Below are positions 36,381 through 45,943 of a stretch of DNA of 64,000 bases, one piece after another. A program made the translations under genes and the position numbers. The notes under the pieces were generated by a model. That model ran no database searches, was not told where the DNA came from, and saw only the letters and a program-made list of their open reading frames with translations. The DNA comes from Streptomyces sp. NBC_00234 (GTDB taxonomy: Bacteria > Actinomycetota > Actinomycetes > Streptomycetales > Streptomycetaceae): contig NZ_CP108101.1 of the NCBI RefSeq assembly GCF_036195325.1, positions 2,604,001 to 2,668,000 of the forward strand, in the 5' to 3' direction. Within the stretch, counting starts at the first letter, position 1. Each line of letters begins with the position of its first letter.

Positions 36381-37739
36381 ATGTCCCCGCGCCCGCGCGC
36401 CGCGTGGCCCTTGGTCGCCGTGTTCACCGCCGGTTACCTCGCCGCCTATCTGCTCCCCACCATCGTCGGCCGGCTCAGCACCTATCTGGGCCTCGGTTCG
36501 GCCCAGGCCGGCCTGGTCGGAAGTGCCCTCCTGCTGAGCTCGGCCTCCGCCGGCTTCGCTCTGGCGGGCCGCGTCGAGCGGTACGGGGCACGGAGACCGG
36601 CGCGCGTCGGACTGCTCCTGGCCGTCGTGGGATACGGCTGCGCGGCGTCCGCGGGTTCCGTACCGCTGGTGGTCCTGGGCGCGGTCGTCGGCGGCTTCGG
36701 CTCCGGTACGGCGACCGCCGTCGCCGCTTCGGGCATCGCCGCCCAGCACGATCCGCACCGGACCTCGTCCCTGGGACTGCTCAGCGTGTCCGCGACCGCG
36801 GGCGCCCTCTACCTGACGATCCCGCACCTCGGCGGCGGCCACCGGCTGCCGTTCGCCGCGATCGCGCTGGTCGCGCTGCTCGTCTGGCCGGCCACGTCGC
36901 GGCTCGGCGCCCCCGGGCCCGTGGAGTCCGCCGTCCCGGCCTCCGGACGGCTTCCGCACCGGCGTTCCGGGCTGGTCCTGGCGGGCGGCATGCTCGTCTG
37001 GTCCATGGCGCAGAACGCGCTGTGGGGCGTGAGCAGCCGGATCGGTGTCGTGCAGGTGGGCCTCTCGGAGGTCACCATCGGCGCGGTGTTCGCCGCCGCG
37101 CTGGGAGCGGGACTGCTCGGCGTGATGGGCGCCGGACTGCTCGGCGCCCGGCTCGGCCGGGCCGTGCCGATCGGCCTCGGGACGATGATCATCGCGGGCA
37201 GCATCGTGCTCAGCTCCTCGGCCGGCAGCCTCGGTTCCTTCGCGACCGGGGAGATCATGTGGAACGCCTTCTACCCGGTGGTCCTGTCGTACCTGATCGG
37301 CCTGGCCGCGTCCCTCGACGTACGGGGCCGCTGGGCGGTCCTGGCGGGCTCCGCCTCCTCGGTCGGCGTGGCCTGCGGGCCGGTGCTCGGCAGCGTGCTG
37401 TCCGAGGCGGCGGGCTACGCGGTGATGGGCCTGATCCTGGGGGCCGCCACGCTCCTGGTCGCGGCGCCCGTGACCGCGGTCGCCCTGCACACCGGTGGCC
37501 GCCCGCTGGTCCCCGGATCGGTCCGCCGCAGAGGTGGCGCCCCGGCCGCCCTGCTCGCCGCCACCACCGGTTCCCTCCCGGGCGCCGTGCCCAAGCTCGG
37601 CTCCCCGGAGCAGGCCGTCACGGAGATCACCGTTCCCGCTCTGCGCCGCAGGCGCCTGGGCAGGAACGCGTTCCGGACGGCCGGTCCGGCGGGCGGGTCC
37701 GGTCAGTCGAACGCGTACGCCTCGACCTCGGAGAGGTAA
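36381..37739 (+). CDS. MFS transporter
   Basis: A 452-residue major facilitator with about twelve hydrophobic segments (AAWPLVAVFTAGYLAAYLLPTIVGRLSTYLGLGSAQAGLVGSALLLSSASAGFALAGRVERYGARRPARVG at the N-terminus contains the loop 2-3 region). A hydrophilic C-terminal tail of ~70 residues ends the protein. ATG 36381 with AGGA six bases upstream is preferred over ATG 36363. Substrate unknown. Its last 37 bases overlap the 3' end of the convergent deaminase gene. Confidence 0.87.
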   Translation: MSPRPRAAWPLVAVFTAGYLAAYLLPTIVGRLSTYLGLGSAQAGLVGSALLLSSASAGFALAGRVERYGARRPARVGLLLAVVGYGCAASAGSVPLVVLGAVVGGFGSGTATAVAASGIAAQHDPHRTSSLGLLSVSATAGALYLTIPHLGGGHRLPFAAIALVALLVWPATSRLGAPGPVESAVPASGRLPHRRSGLVLAGGMLVWSMAQNALWGVSSRIGVVQVGLSEVTIGAVFAAALGAGLLGVMGAGLLGARLGRAVPIGLGTMIIAGSIVLSSSAGSLGSFATGEIMWNAFYPVVLSYLIGLAASLDVRGRWAVLAGSASSVGVACGPVLGSVLSEAAGYAVMGLILGAATLLVAAPVTAVALHTGGRPLVPGSVRRRGGAPAALLAATTGSLPGAVPKLGSPEQAVTEITVPALRRRRLGRNAFRTAGPAGGSGQSNAYASTSER

Positions 37740-38695
37740 CGCGCCCTGCGCTCCTCGTCGTGGTCGAGGAAGGCCGCCTCGAAGGAGTTGCGGGCCAGCG
37801 TGCGCAGCTGCTCGTTGTCCAGGCCGAGCGCCTCGTGGACGGCGTGGAAGGTGTCTCCGACGTATCCGCCGAAGTAGGCCGGGTCGTCGGAGTTCACCGT
37901 GCAGAGCAGCCCGGCGTCCATCATGGCCCGCAGGGGGTGCTCCTCCAGGACGTCGATGGCGCGCAGCCGTACGTTGGACAGTGGGCAGAGCGTGAGCGGC
38001 ACCCGGTCCGCGACCAGCCTCTTCACCAGGTCCGCGTCCTCCATGCAGCGCAGCCCGTGGTCGATGCGCTCGACACCGAGGACGTCCAGGGCCTCCCGGA
38101 TGTACGCGGGCGGGCCCTCCTCGCCCGCGTGGGCGACCTTGCGCAGCCCCAGCGCGCCGGCCGCCTCGTACACCTCGCGGAACTTCGCCGGCGGGTGGCC
38201 GACCTCGGCGGAGTCGAGGCCGACGGCGCTGATCCGGTGCAGATACGGCTTCGCCGCCTCCAGGGTCTCCAGCGCCGACTCGGCCGACTGGTCGCGCAGG
38301 AAGCACATGATCAGCTGGGTGGAGATGCCGTGCTTCTCCTCGCTGCGGTCCAGGGCCCGGCCGAGCCCTTCGACGACCGTGCCGATCGGGACGCCGCGGG
38401 CGGTGTGCGCCTGCGGGTCGAAGAAGATCTCCGCGTGGCGGACGCCCTGGGCCGCGGCGCGGGTGAGGTAGGCGTCGGCGAGGTCCTCGAAGTCCTCCTC
38501 GGTACGCAGCACGGCCATCAGCGCGTAGTAGAGGTCGAGGAAGGTCTGCAGATCGTCGAAGAGGTAGGCGGTGCGCAGCTCTTCGGTGTCGGCGAAGGGC
38601 AGCGTCACCCCGTTGCGTCCGGCGAGAGCGAAGGCCAGCTCGGGTTCGAGGGTGCCTTCGATGTGGAGGTGGAGTTCTGCCTTGGGGAGGTGCAC
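37703..38695 (-). CDS. Adenine/adenosine deaminase
   Basis: A 330-residue zinc aminohydrolase. Zn ligands His9 and His11 lie in LPKAELHLHIEGTLEPELAFALAGRNG. Further blocks are VRHAEIFFDPQAH, GLDSAEVGHPP, KVAHAGEEGPPAYIREALD (His ligand and catalytic Glu region), RIDHGLRC and VNSDDPAYFGGYVGD (Asp ligand). The HLHIEGTLEPEL form is that of the bacterial adenine deaminase branch rather than classic adenosine deaminases, so adenine to hypoxanthine is the likelier reaction. GTG 38695 gives the normal length but has only a weak SD. Confidence 0.9.
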   Translation of the reverse strand: MHLPKAELHLHIEGTLEPELAFALAGRNGVTLPFADTEELRTAYLFDDLQTFLDLYYALMAVLRTEEDFEDLADAYLTRAAAQGVRHAEIFFDPQAHTARGVPIGTVVEGLGRALDRSEEKHGISTQLIMCFLRDQSAESALETLEAAKPYLHRISAVGLDSAEVGHPPAKFREVYEAAGALGLRKVAHAGEEGPPAYIREALDVLGVERIDHGLRCMEDADLVKRLVADRVPLTLCPLSNVRLRAIDVLEEHPLRAMMDAGLLCTVNSDDPAYFGGYVGDTFHAVHEALGLDNEQLRTLARNSFEAAFLDHDEERRARYLSEVEAYAFD

Positions 38696-38730
38696 GTTGT
38701 CTCGCTCACGAATGGTGGTGCTGATGTGTG

Positions 38731-39639
38731 TCAGAGGTGCCTGGTGGGCACGGGGATCCGCGTCAGGTCCTGGGCGACGGTCAGTTCGCCCTCGAACCCC
38801 GCGGCGCGGGCCTGGGTCCCGAACACGTCCGGGTCGTCGTACCGCTGCGAGAAGTGGGTCAGCACGAGGTGCCGTACGCCCGCTTCCGCCGCCACCCGGG
38901 CGGCCTGCCCGGCGGTCAGATGGCCGTGGTCCTTCGCCAGTCGTTCGTCCTCGTCGAGGAAGGTCGACTCGATGACCAGCATGTCGCAGCCCTCGGCGAG
39001 CGCGTGCACGCCGTCGCACAGTCTCGTGTCCATGACGAACGCGAACCGCTGTCCCCGTCTGCGCTCGGAGACGGCGTCGAGCGGGACCCCGCCGAGGGAG
39101 CCCTCGCGCTGGATGCGGCCGACGTCCGGTCCCGTGATCCCGTGCTCGGCGAGTTTCGCGGGCAGCATGCGCCGCCCGTCGGGCTCGGTCAGCCGGTAGC
39201 CGTAGGACTCGACGGGGTGCGAGAGCCGGTGGCTGTCCAGTGTGTACGCGTCCGTGACGGCGAGGGGGCCGTCGGCGGAGACGGGCGCCTCGGTCAGCTG
39301 TACGGACTCGCGGTAGGCCGTCGCGTACCGCAGCCGCTCGAAGAAGTGCTGTCCGCTCGCCGGGTAGTGCGCGGTGACCGGGTGGGGCACCTGGTCGAGG
39401 TTGATGCGCTGGATCACCCCGGCCAGTCCCAGCGAGTGGTCGCCGTGGAAGTGCGTGACGCAGATCCGGTCGATGTCGTGCGCGGCGACGCCGGCCCGCA
39501 GCATCTGGCGCTGTGTGCCCTCGCCGGGGTCGAAGAGGATGCCCTCGCCGTCCCAGCGCAGCAGGTAGCCGTTGTGGTTACGGTGCCGGGTGGGGACCTG
39601 GCTGGCTGTGCCGAGGACGACCAGTTCGCGTACGGACAT
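38731..39639 (-). CDS. rnz: Ribonuclease Z (tRNA 3' processing endonuclease)
   Basis: A 302-residue metallo-beta-lactamase-fold nuclease that cuts 3' trailers from tRNA precursors. It shows [21 protein letters not shown], zinc motif THFHGDH (His63, His65, Asp67, His68), the [11 protein letters not shown] substrate segment, [10 protein letters not shown] and [12 protein letters not shown] with downstream His ligands. Start ATG 39639. It ends just upstream of the adenine deaminase gene and follows the HIT gene by 15 bases, so probably one operon. Confidence 0.95.
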   Translation of the reverse strand: MSVRELVVLGTASQVPTRHRNHNGYLLRWDGEGILFDPGEGTQRQMLRAGVAAHDIDRICVTHFHGDHSLGLAGVIQRINLDQVPHPVTAHYPASGQHFFERLRYATAYRESVQLTEAPVSADGPLAVTDAYTLDSHRLSHPVESYGYRLTEPDGRRMLPAKLAEHGITGPDVGRIQREGSLGGVPLDAVSERRRGQRFAFVMDTRLCDGVHALAEGCDMLVIESTFLDEDERLAKDHGHLTAGQAARVAAEAGVRHLVLTHFSQRYDDPDVFGTQARAAGFEGELTVAQDLTRIPVPTRHL

Positions 39640-39654
39640 CGGTGGGTCTGCCCG

Positions 39655-40014
39655 CTATCCGGGGGGCCACTGGAGTCCGCGTCCGCCCAGGACGTGGGCG
39701 TGCGCGTGGAACACGGTCTGGCCCGCGCCCGAACCGGTGTTGAGGACGATGCGGTACCCGCTGTCGGTGACCTTCTCGTCGGCCGCGACCAGACCGGCCT
39801 CGCGCAGCACGTCGGCGGCGATCTGCGGCTCGGCGGCGGCGAGCGAGGCCGCGTCCCCGTAGTGCACCTTGGGGATGACCAGGACGTGCGTCGGAGCCTG
39901 CGGGTTGATGTCCCGGAAGGCGACGGTGGTGTCGCTCTCGCGGACGATGGTCGCCGGGATGTCTCCCGTGACGATCTTGCAGAACAGGCAGTCGGGCTGC
40001 GGCTCTCCCGCCAT
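39655..40014 (-). CDS. HIT family protein (histidine triad nucleotide-binding)
   Basis: A 119-residue HINT-type purine nucleoside phosphoramidase. The triad HAHAHVLGG has His103, His105 and His107; His105 would be the nucleophile. The N-terminal CLFCKIVTGDIPATIV carries the CxxC found in zinc-binding members. SDTTVAFRDINPQAPTHVLVIPKVH completes the family core. Located between rsmE and rnz. Confidence 0.94.
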   Translation of the reverse strand: MAGEPQPDCLFCKIVTGDIPATIVRESDTTVAFRDINPQAPTHVLVIPKVHYGDAASLAAAEPQIAADVLREAGLVAADEKVTDSGYRIVLNTGSGAGQTVFHAHAHVLGGRGLQWPPG

Positions 40015-40087
40015 GGCACGGCCTCCTCGGTCGCTGGTGATCAGTACGTGGGCATGCTATCCGGGACGCGTTGCCCGGGAGGTGTCC

Positions 40088-40834
40088 TCAGCCCCAGCGG
40101 CCCGTGCGGCCCAGCAGGAGCGCCGTCGCGGCGGTACCGGCCGTGGAGGTGCGCAGCACGCTGCGGCCGAGCCGGTAGGGCCGGGCGCCGGCCTGCGCGA
40201 AGGCCGCGAGCTCGTCCGGGGAGACCCCGCCCTCCGGTCCGACGACCAGCACGATCTCGCCCTCGGCGGGCAGTTCGGCGGTGGCGAGCGCCTCGCTGTC
40301 GTGCGCGCGGTCCTCGTGCAGCACACCCGCGAAGTCCGCGGCGGCCAGCAGCGCGGCCACCTGCTTGGTCGTCATCACCCCGGACACCTCGGGGAAGCGC
40401 ACCCGGCGGGACTGCTTCCCCGCTTCCCGGGCCGTACTGCGCCACTTGGCCAGCGACTTGAGACCGCGGTCGCCCTTCCACTGCGTGATGCAGCGCGACG
40501 CCTGCCACGGCACGATCGCGTCGACGCCCGTCTCCGTCATCGTCTCGACGGCCACCTCGCCGCGGTCGCCCTTGGGCAGGGCCTGGACGACGGTGATACG
40601 GGGGCTGGGCACCGGTTCCTCGTACACCGATTCCAGGTCCATGACGAGGAGCCGGTCCTTCCCCTCGGTGGCCCGGACGACTCCTTCCGCCCAGTGGCCC
40701 CGCCCGTCGGTGAGGACGACGTCCTCGCCCGCGTTCAGCCGCTTCACGGAGACGGCGTGCCGTCCCTCGGAGCCGTCGAGGACGAACTCGGGCCCGCCGG
40801 GCAGCTGTTCGACGACGAAGACCGGTGCCGTCAC
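40088..40834 (-). CDS. rsmE: 16S rRNA (uracil(1498)-N(3))-methyltransferase
   Basis: A 248-residue SPOUT-fold methyltransferase acting on U1498 of 16S rRNA. The N-terminal PUA-like part (HAVSVKRLNAGEDVVLTDGRG) precedes the knot domain: ALPKGDRGEVAVETMTETGVDAIVPWQASRC, AREAGKQSRRVRFPEV, VLVVGPEGGVSPDELAAF and LRTSTAGTAATALL. The GTG start overlaps the nitronate monooxygenase stop (GTGA) and has GAGGAG seven bases upstream. Confidence 0.95.
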   Translation of the reverse strand: MTAPVFVVEQLPGGPEFVLDGSEGRHAVSVKRLNAGEDVVLTDGRGHWAEGVVRATEGKDRLLVMDLESVYEEPVPSPRITVVQALPKGDRGEVAVETMTETGVDAIVPWQASRCITQWKGDRGLKSLAKWRSTAREAGKQSRRVRFPEVSGVMTTKQVAALLAAADFAGVLHEDRAHDSEALATAELPAEGEIVLVVGPEGGVSPDELAAFAQAGARPYRLGRSVLRTSTAGTAATALLLGRTGRWG

Positions 40835-41904
40835 TGGGCACTCCTCACACTCAGGGCCGCACGCGCGGCTTCCAGTTCGGCGGCGAGCAGTTCTATCAGT
40901 TCCCCGGCGGGCAGCTCGCGTGCCATCCGGTGTCCCTGGCCGGCCCACAGCGCCATGCCCTGCGCGTCCCCGGCCTTGGCGGCGGCCTTGCGCAGGCCGC
41001 TCGTCAGATGGTGCACCTGCGGGTAGGCGGCCGGGGCGTACGGGCCGTGTTCGGTCACGAAGCGGTTGACCAGTCCGCGCGCGGGCCGCCCGGAGAACGC
41101 CCGGGTCAGGGCGGTCCGTACGAACAGCGGGTTGGTCAGTGCCTGCTTGTGCAGCAGGTGGGCCCCGGACTCGGGGGTGGCCAGGAAGGCGGTGCCGAGC
41201 TGCGCCGCGTCGGCGCCCGCCGCGAGCGCGGCGGCGATCTGGGAGCCGCGCATCAGCCCGCCGGTCGCGATGAGCGGCAGCTGCACGCTCTCGCGCACCT
41301 GGGCGAGGAGGGACAGCAGTCCGATGCCGGTGTTGTCGGCCTGCGGGTCGTCGCGGTGCGTGGACCGGTGGCCGCCGGCCTCCACTCCCTGGGCGCAGAC
41401 GGCGTCGGCGCCCGCCCACTGCGCGGCCTGCGCCTCCTCGACGGAGGTGACCGTCACGACGGTGTACGTGCCCGCCTGGGCGAACGCGTCGAGGGTCTCG
41501 CGGGAGGGGCAGCCGAAGGTGAAGGAGACGACCGGCACCGGGTCCTCCAGGAGGATCGCGATCTTGGCCTCGTAGCCGTCGTCCCCGCAGGAGTCCACCT
41601 CCCCGAGGGGGGTGTCGTACCAGACGGCCTCACCGGCGAGCTGGTGCCGGTACACCTCGACCTCGCTCGGATCGGCGTGTCCGGTCTGCGGCATGAAGAG
41701 GTTCACGCCGAAGGGCTGGCCGGTCAGTCCGCGCACCTGTTTGATCTCGTTGTACATGCCGTCCGCCGTCTTGTACCCGGCGGCGAGGAATCCGAGCCCA
41801 CCGGCTTCGGAGACGGCGCCGGCGAGCTGCGGGCCGGACGCGCCGCCCGCCATGGGGGCCTGCACGATCGGATACCGGCAGAGATCGGTCAACGCGGAGG
41901 ACAT
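40831..41904 (-). CDS. Nitronate monooxygenase (NPD family)
   Basis: A 357-residue FMN-dependent TIM-barrel enzyme oxidising nitronates such as propionate-3-nitronate. Visible blocks are YPIVQAPMAGGASGPQLAGAVSEAGGLGFLAAGY, FGVNLFMPQ, VSFTFGCPS, GADAVCAQGVEAGGHR, LPLIATGGLMRGSQIAAALAAGADAAQLGTAFL (FMN phosphate site). ATG 41904 starts the family-typical sequence; the frame is open for nine codons upstream. The upstream SD is weak. Physiological substrate unproven. Confidence 0.9.
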   Translation of the reverse strand: MSSALTDLCRYPIVQAPMAGGASGPQLAGAVSEAGGLGFLAAGYKTADGMYNEIKQVRGLTGQPFGVNLFMPQTGHADPSEVEVYRHQLAGEAVWYDTPLGEVDSCGDDGYEAKIAILLEDPVPVVSFTFGCPSRETLDAFAQAGTYTVVTVTSVEEAQAAQWAGADAVCAQGVEAGGHRSTHRDDPQADNTGIGLLSLLAQVRESVQLPLIATGGLMRGSQIAAALAAGADAAQLGTAFLATPESGAHLLHKQALTNPLFVRTALTRAFSGRPARGLVNRFVTEHGPYAPAAYPQVHHLTSGLRKAAAKAGDAQGMALWAGQGHRMARELPAGELIELLAAELEAARAALSVRSAQ

Positions 41905-41978
41905 GACCGCATCGTGCCATGTCCGGTGCACCGGGCCGAATCAGCCATGAGACGGGGCGAACGGTATACCGCTGCACG

Positions 41979-42017
41979 CCGCACCGCCCGCCGGTACGAG
42001 ACCGACGGGCGGTGCGG
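41979..42017 (-). terminator. dnaJ terminator
   Basis: CCGCACCGCCCG (41979-41990) pairs with CGGGCGGTGCGG (42006-42017), 12 bp, 30 bases after the dnaJ stop. Confidence 0.7.
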
Positions 42018-42046
42018 ATCAGGCAGAAAGGCTGCGGAAACCGAGG

Positions 42047-43183
42047 TCAGCGACCGTTGAAGGCGTCCTTCAGCCGGGAGAAGAGTCCCTGCTGTCCTGG
42101 CTGGAACTGCCCGGTGGGCCGCTCCTCGCCGCGCAGCTGCGCGAGCTCGCGCAGGACCCGCTCCTGCTCCGCGTCCAGCTTCGACGGGGTCATCACCTCG
42201 ACGTGCACGATCAGGTCGCCGCGCCCGCCGCCCCGCAGATGCGTGACACCGCGCCCGTGCAGCGGAACCGACTGACCGGACTGCGTGCCCGGCCTGATGT
42301 CGATCTCCTCCAGGCCGTCCAGCGTCTCCAGCGGCACCTGGGTACCGAGGGCCGCCGCCGTCATGGGGATGGTGACCGTGCAGTGCAGGTCGTCGCCGCG
42401 CCGCTGGAACACCGCGTGCGGCAGCTCGTGGATCTCGACGTACAGATCGCCGGCCGGGCCGCCGCCGGGGCCGACCTCGCCCTCGCCCGCGAGCTGGATC
42501 CGGGTGCCGTTGTCGACGCCCGCCGGGATCTTCACCGTGAGCGTGCGCCGCGAGCGGATGCGGCCGTCTCCGGCGCACTCCGGGCAGGGGGTCGGCACGA
42601 CCGTGCCGAAGCCCTGGCACTGCGGGCAGGGACGCGAGGTCATGACCTGGCCGAGGAAGGACCGGGTGACCTGGGAGACCTCGCCACGGCCGCGGCACAT
42701 GTCACAGGTCTGCGCGGAGGTGCCGGGTGCGGCGCCCTCACCGCTGCAGGTCGTACAGACGACCGCCGTGTCGACCTGGATGTCCTTGGTCGTACCGAAG
42801 GCCGCCTCGGAGAGGTCGATCTCCAGCCGGATCATGGCGTCCTGGCCGCGCCGGGTCCGCGAACGGGGTCCGCGCTGGGACGCCGTACCGAAGAACGCGT
42901 CCATGATGTCGGAGAAGTTGCCGAAGCCGCCCTGTCCGAATCCGCCGGCGCCACCGCCGCCGGAGGCGGAGAGCGGGTCGCCGCCGAGGTCGTAGACCTG
43001 CTTCTTCTGCGGGTCCGACAACACCTCGTAAGCGGCGTTGATCTCCTTGAACCGCTCCTGGGTCTTCGGGTCCGGGTTGACATCCGGGTGCAGCTCGCGG
43101 GCGAGCCTGCGGAATGCCTTCTTGATCTCGTCCTGAGATGCGTCGCGGCGCACGCCGAGAACGGCGTAGTAGTCCGTGGCCAC
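42047..43183 (-). CDS. dnaJ: Chaperone DnaJ (second copy type, linked to hrcA)
   Basis: A 378-residue type I J-protein that stimulates DnaK ATPase. The J domain begins DYYAVLGVRRDAS with HPD at 32-34. A Gly-rich linker (GGGGAGGFGQGGFGNF) follows, then four zinc-finger repeats (CTTCSGEG, CDMCRGRG, CPQCQGFG, CPECAGDG) and two C-terminal substrate-binding domains. It starts one base after hrcA ends, so it is controlled by the CIRCE element upstream of hrcA. Streptomyces usually carry another dnaJ with dnaK-grpE; this is the hrcA-linked one. Confidence 0.96.
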   Translation of the reverse strand: MATDYYAVLGVRRDASQDEIKKAFRRLARELHPDVNPDPKTQERFKEINAAYEVLSDPQKKQVYDLGGDPLSASGGGGAGGFGQGGFGNFSDIMDAFFGTASQRGPRSRTRRGQDAMIRLEIDLSEAAFGTTKDIQVDTAVVCTTCSGEGAAPGTSAQTCDMCRGRGEVSQVTRSFLGQVMTSRPCPQCQGFGTVVPTPCPECAGDGRIRSRRTLTVKIPAGVDNGTRIQLAGEGEVGPGGGPAGDLYVEIHELPHAVFQRRGDDLHCTVTIPMTAAALGTQVPLETLDGLEEIDIRPGTQSGQSVPLHGRGVTHLRGGGRGDLIVHVEVMTPSKLDAEQERVLRELAQLRGEERPTGQFQPGQQGLFSRLKDAFNGR

Positions 43184-44200
43184 TTACGACTCCGCCAGGA
43201 TCTGTCCGACGTAACGTGCCACTGCGCGTACCGCTCCCATCGTTCCGGGGTAGTCCATGCGGGTCGGTCCGACCACGCCGAGTTTGGCGACTGCCTCGTC
43301 GCCAGAACCGTAGCCGACCGCGACCACGGACGTGGAGTTGAGGCCCTCGTGGGCGTTCTCGTGACCGATACGTACGGTCATGCCCGAGTCCTTGGCCTCA
43401 CCGAGCAGCTTCAGCAGCACGACCTGCTCCTCCAATGCCTCCAGCACCGGCCGGATCATCACAGGGAAGTCGTGCCCGAAGCGGGTGAGGTTGGAGGTGC
43501 CGCCGATCATCAGCCGCTCCTCCGTCTCCTCCACCAGAGTTTCGAGAAGGATCGAGAGCACCGTGGAAACGGTTCCTCTGTCCTCGCCCTCGAAGGACTC
43601 CGGCAAGTCCTGCACCAGTTGCGGGACATCCGCGAAGCGGCGTCCCACGACACGGCTGTTGAGCCGCGCCCGGAGATCCGCCAGGGATGTCTCGCCGAAC
43701 GGCGCAGGACAGTCGATCATACGCTGTTCGACCCGGCCGGTATCCGTGATCAGCACGAGCATCAGCCGGGCCGGAGCCAGGAGAAGCAGCTCCACGTGCC
43801 GCACCGTCGAACGGGTCAGCGAGGGGTACTGCACGACGGCGACCTGCCGGGTCAGCTGCGCGAGCAGCCGCACGGTCCGGCCCACGACGTCGTCGAGGTC
43901 CACCGCGCCGTCGAGGAAGTTCTGAATGGCCCTGCGCTCCGGCGACGACAGCGGCTTGACGCCCGCGAGCCGGTCGACGAAGAGCCGGTAGCCCTTGTCC
44001 GTCGGGATGCGCCCGGCGCTGGTGTGGGGCTGGGCGATGAAGCCCTCGTCCTCCAGCACGGCCATGTCGTTGCGGATCGTGGCCGGGGAGACCCCGAGCT
44101 TGTGCCGCTCGGTCAGCGCCTTGGAGCCGACCGGCTCCTCGGTGCCGACATAGTCCTGGACGATGGCGCGCAGCACTTCGAGTCTGCGTTCGCTGAGCAT
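43184..44200 (-). CDS. hrcA: Heat-inducible transcription repressor HrcA
   Basis: A 338-residue repressor of chaperone genes. The winged helix begins [59 protein letters not shown]-like domain and the inserted dimerising region follow ([37 protein letters not shown]). GGAGG is eight bases from ATG 44200. A CIRCE operator lies 36 bases upstream, giving autoregulation; HrcA activity normally depends on GroEL. Confidence 0.96.
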   Translation of the reverse strand: MLSERRLEVLRAIVQDYVGTEEPVGSKALTERHKLGVSPATIRNDMAVLEDEGFIAQPHTSAGRIPTDKGYRLFVDRLAGVKPLSSPERRAIQNFLDGAVDLDDVVGRTVRLLAQLTRQVAVVQYPSLTRSTVRHVELLLLAPARLMLVLITDTGRVEQRMIDCPAPFGETSLADLRARLNSRVVGRRFADVPQLVQDLPESFEGEDRGTVSTVLSILLETLVEETEERLMIGGTSNLTRFGHDFPVMIRPVLEALEEQVVLLKLLGEAKDSGMTVRIGHENAHEGLNSTSVVAVGYGSGDEAVAKLGVVGPTRMDYPGTMGAVRAVARYVGQILAES

Positions 44201-44235
44201 CGCGCACACCTCCAGCTGTGGTTCTCGGTCTCTGC

Positions 44236-44262
44236 CTGGCACTCTGTGCGTTCGAGTGCCAG
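44236..44262. promoter_or_regulatory. CIRCE element upstream of hrcA-dnaJ
   Basis: CTGGCACTC-N9-GAGTGCCAG, a perfect 9-9-9 inverted repeat. It matches the CIRCE consensus TTAGCACTC-N9-GAGTGCTAA in seven of nine bases per arm and is the HrcA operator. It lies in the divergent gap between hrcA and the MBL-fold gene. Confidence 0.92.
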
Positions 44263-44364
44263 CATTCCCCCCGGTCAGTGTACGGGGGCGGGGTGGTCCC
44301 TGGGCAAGGGCGACCGGCCACGCTACCGCGAGACTGCGCAGGTCGTTGCCGATAGCGTCGTTGT

Positions 44365-45087
44365 ATGGACGTCTCTTGGGAAGAGCTGGGCTGGGAGCGG
44401 TTGGGCAACGGTGTGGGCCGTCGACGGCTTCCCGTGTGGGACGCGACGGTCGCACTGGTGGCCGGAGCGGACCGTGTCCTGCTCTACGACACCGGATCGT
44501 CGCTCCGCGAGGGCGCGGAGCTGCGCTCCCAGGCGCAGCGTCTGCTCGGCCGGAGGGTGACGCATATCGCACTGAGCCACCCGCACTTCGATCATGTTCT
44601 GGGCACCGCGGCGTTCGCCGGGGCCGAGGTGTTCGGGGCGGTGGGCATCGCCGGTCTGCTCCGGAACGGGGCGGACGAGCTGCACAGCTCGGCCGTGCAC
44701 CACGGGGTCGCCGAGCACGATGCCGCGGAAGCCGTGGACGTCCTGGTCGCCCCGCACCACGAGGTGTGCGGGGAGTGGACCCTCGATCTCGGCGGCGGGC
44801 TCCAGGTCCTCCTGGCCAATGTCGGGCCGGGTCACAGCGGCCACGACCTGGCCGTACTGGTGCCGGGCTCGCCCGCCGTGGTGTTCTGTGGCGATCTGGT
44901 CGAGCAGTCCGGAGATCCGCAGGCCGGCGACGACGCCATTCCCTCCCGCTGGCCCGCCGCCCTGGACCGGCTGCTGGCGCTGGGCGGCGAGGACGCGGTG
45001 TACGTACCAGGGCACGGGGCGGTGGTGGACGCGGCGTTCGTACGGATGCAGCGTGATCAACTGGCGGCGCGCTTCGGCGTGTCGTGA
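44365..45087 (+). CDS. MBL-fold metallohydrolase
   Basis: A 240-residue metallo-beta-lactamase-fold protein: VLLYDTGSS, zinc motif [34 protein letters not shown] and [10 protein letters not shown]. The set of ligands (His-x-His-x-Asp-His, His, Asp, His) is complete, so a two-metal hydrolase is expected; the substrate cannot be named. It is divergent from hrcA, sharing the CIRCE-containing region of 164 bases, and precedes the DUF3097 gene by 25 bases. Confidence 0.87.
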   Translation: MDVSWEELGWERLGNGVGRRRLPVWDATVALVAGADRVLLYDTGSSLREGAELRSQAQRLLGRRVTHIALSHPHFDHVLGTAAFAGAEVFGAVGIAGLLRNGADELHSSAVHHGVAEHDAAEAVDVLVAPHHEVCGEWTLDLGGGLQVLLANVGPGHSGHDLAVLVPGSPAVVFCGDLVEQSGDPQAGDDAIPSRWPAALDRLLALGGEDAVYVPGHGAVVDAAFVRMQRDQLAARFGVS

Positions 45088-45112
45088 GCGTCCGCCGCCG
45101 TATCGTCGTCCG

Positions 45113-45919
45113 ATGCGCAGCTACCAGCCGGACCTGACCCCGCCGTGGCCGGCCCCCGAGGTCCCCGCCGAGCCCGATCTGGTCGTCGAGGAGGCCGCCA
45201 CCGGCTTCTGCGGTGCGGTGATCCGCTGCGAGAAGACGGCCCAGGGCCCGACGGTCACCCTGGAGGACCGCTTCGGCAAGCACCGGGTGTTCCCCATGGA
45301 GCCGCGCGGCTTCCTGCTGGAGGGCCGGGTGGTCACCCTGGTCCGCCCCTCCGCCGCGGCCCCCGCCCGCCCCGCCCGGACGGCCTCCGGTTCACTGGCG
45401 GTCCCCGGGGCGCGCGCACGGGTGGCCCGGGCGGGCCGGATCTACGTGGAGGGCCGCCACGACGCGGAGCTGGTGGAGCGCGTCTGGGGCGACGACCTCC
45501 GTATCGAGGGTGTGGTCGTGGAGTACCTGGAGGGCATCGACGACCTCCCGGCGATCGTCCGCGACTTCTCCCCCGGTCCGGACGCGAGGCTGGGCGTCCT
45601 GGTCGACCACCTGGTCCCCGGCTCGAAGGAGTCCCGCATCGCCGCCCAGGTCTCGGACAGCAACGTGCTGGTGGTGGGCCACCCGTACATCGACGTCTGG
45701 GAAGCGGTGAAACCGTCCTCCGTGGGCATCACGGCGTGGCCGCGGGTCCCGCGCGGCCAGGACTGGAAGACGGGCGTGTGCCGGGCCCTGTCCTGGCCGG
45801 AGAACACGGGCGCGGCCTGGCAGCGCATCCTCTCCGCGGTGCACTCCTACCGCGACCTGGAACCGGAGCTGCTGGGCCGGGTGGAAGAGCTGATCGACTT
45901 CGTCACGGCTCCCGAGTAG
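45113..45919 (+). CDS. DUF3097 family protein
   Basis: A 268-residue actinobacterial protein of unknown function. The N-terminal ~85 residues look like a small beta domain ([33 protein letters not shown]). After a Pro/Ala linker comes [41 protein letters not shown] and [18 protein letters not shown], a pattern (Glu, then Asp) reminiscent of a TOPRIM fold; that resemblance is my inference. Follows the MBL gene and is convergent with hemW. Confidence 0.85.
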   Translation: MRSYQPDLTPPWPAPEVPAEPDLVVEEAATGFCGAVIRCEKTAQGPTVTLEDRFGKHRVFPMEPRGFLLEGRVVTLVRPSAAAPARPARTASGSLAVPGARARVARAGRIYVEGRHDAELVERVWGDDLRIEGVVVEYLEGIDDLPAIVRDFSPGPDARLGVLVDHLVPGSKESRIAAQVSDSNVLVVGHPYIDVWEAVKPSSVGITAWPRVPRGQDWKTGVCRALSWPENTGAAWQRILSAVHSYRDLEPELLGRVEELIDFVTAPE

Positions 45920-45943
45920 CCCGGGAACGGCCGCCGCGGTCGG

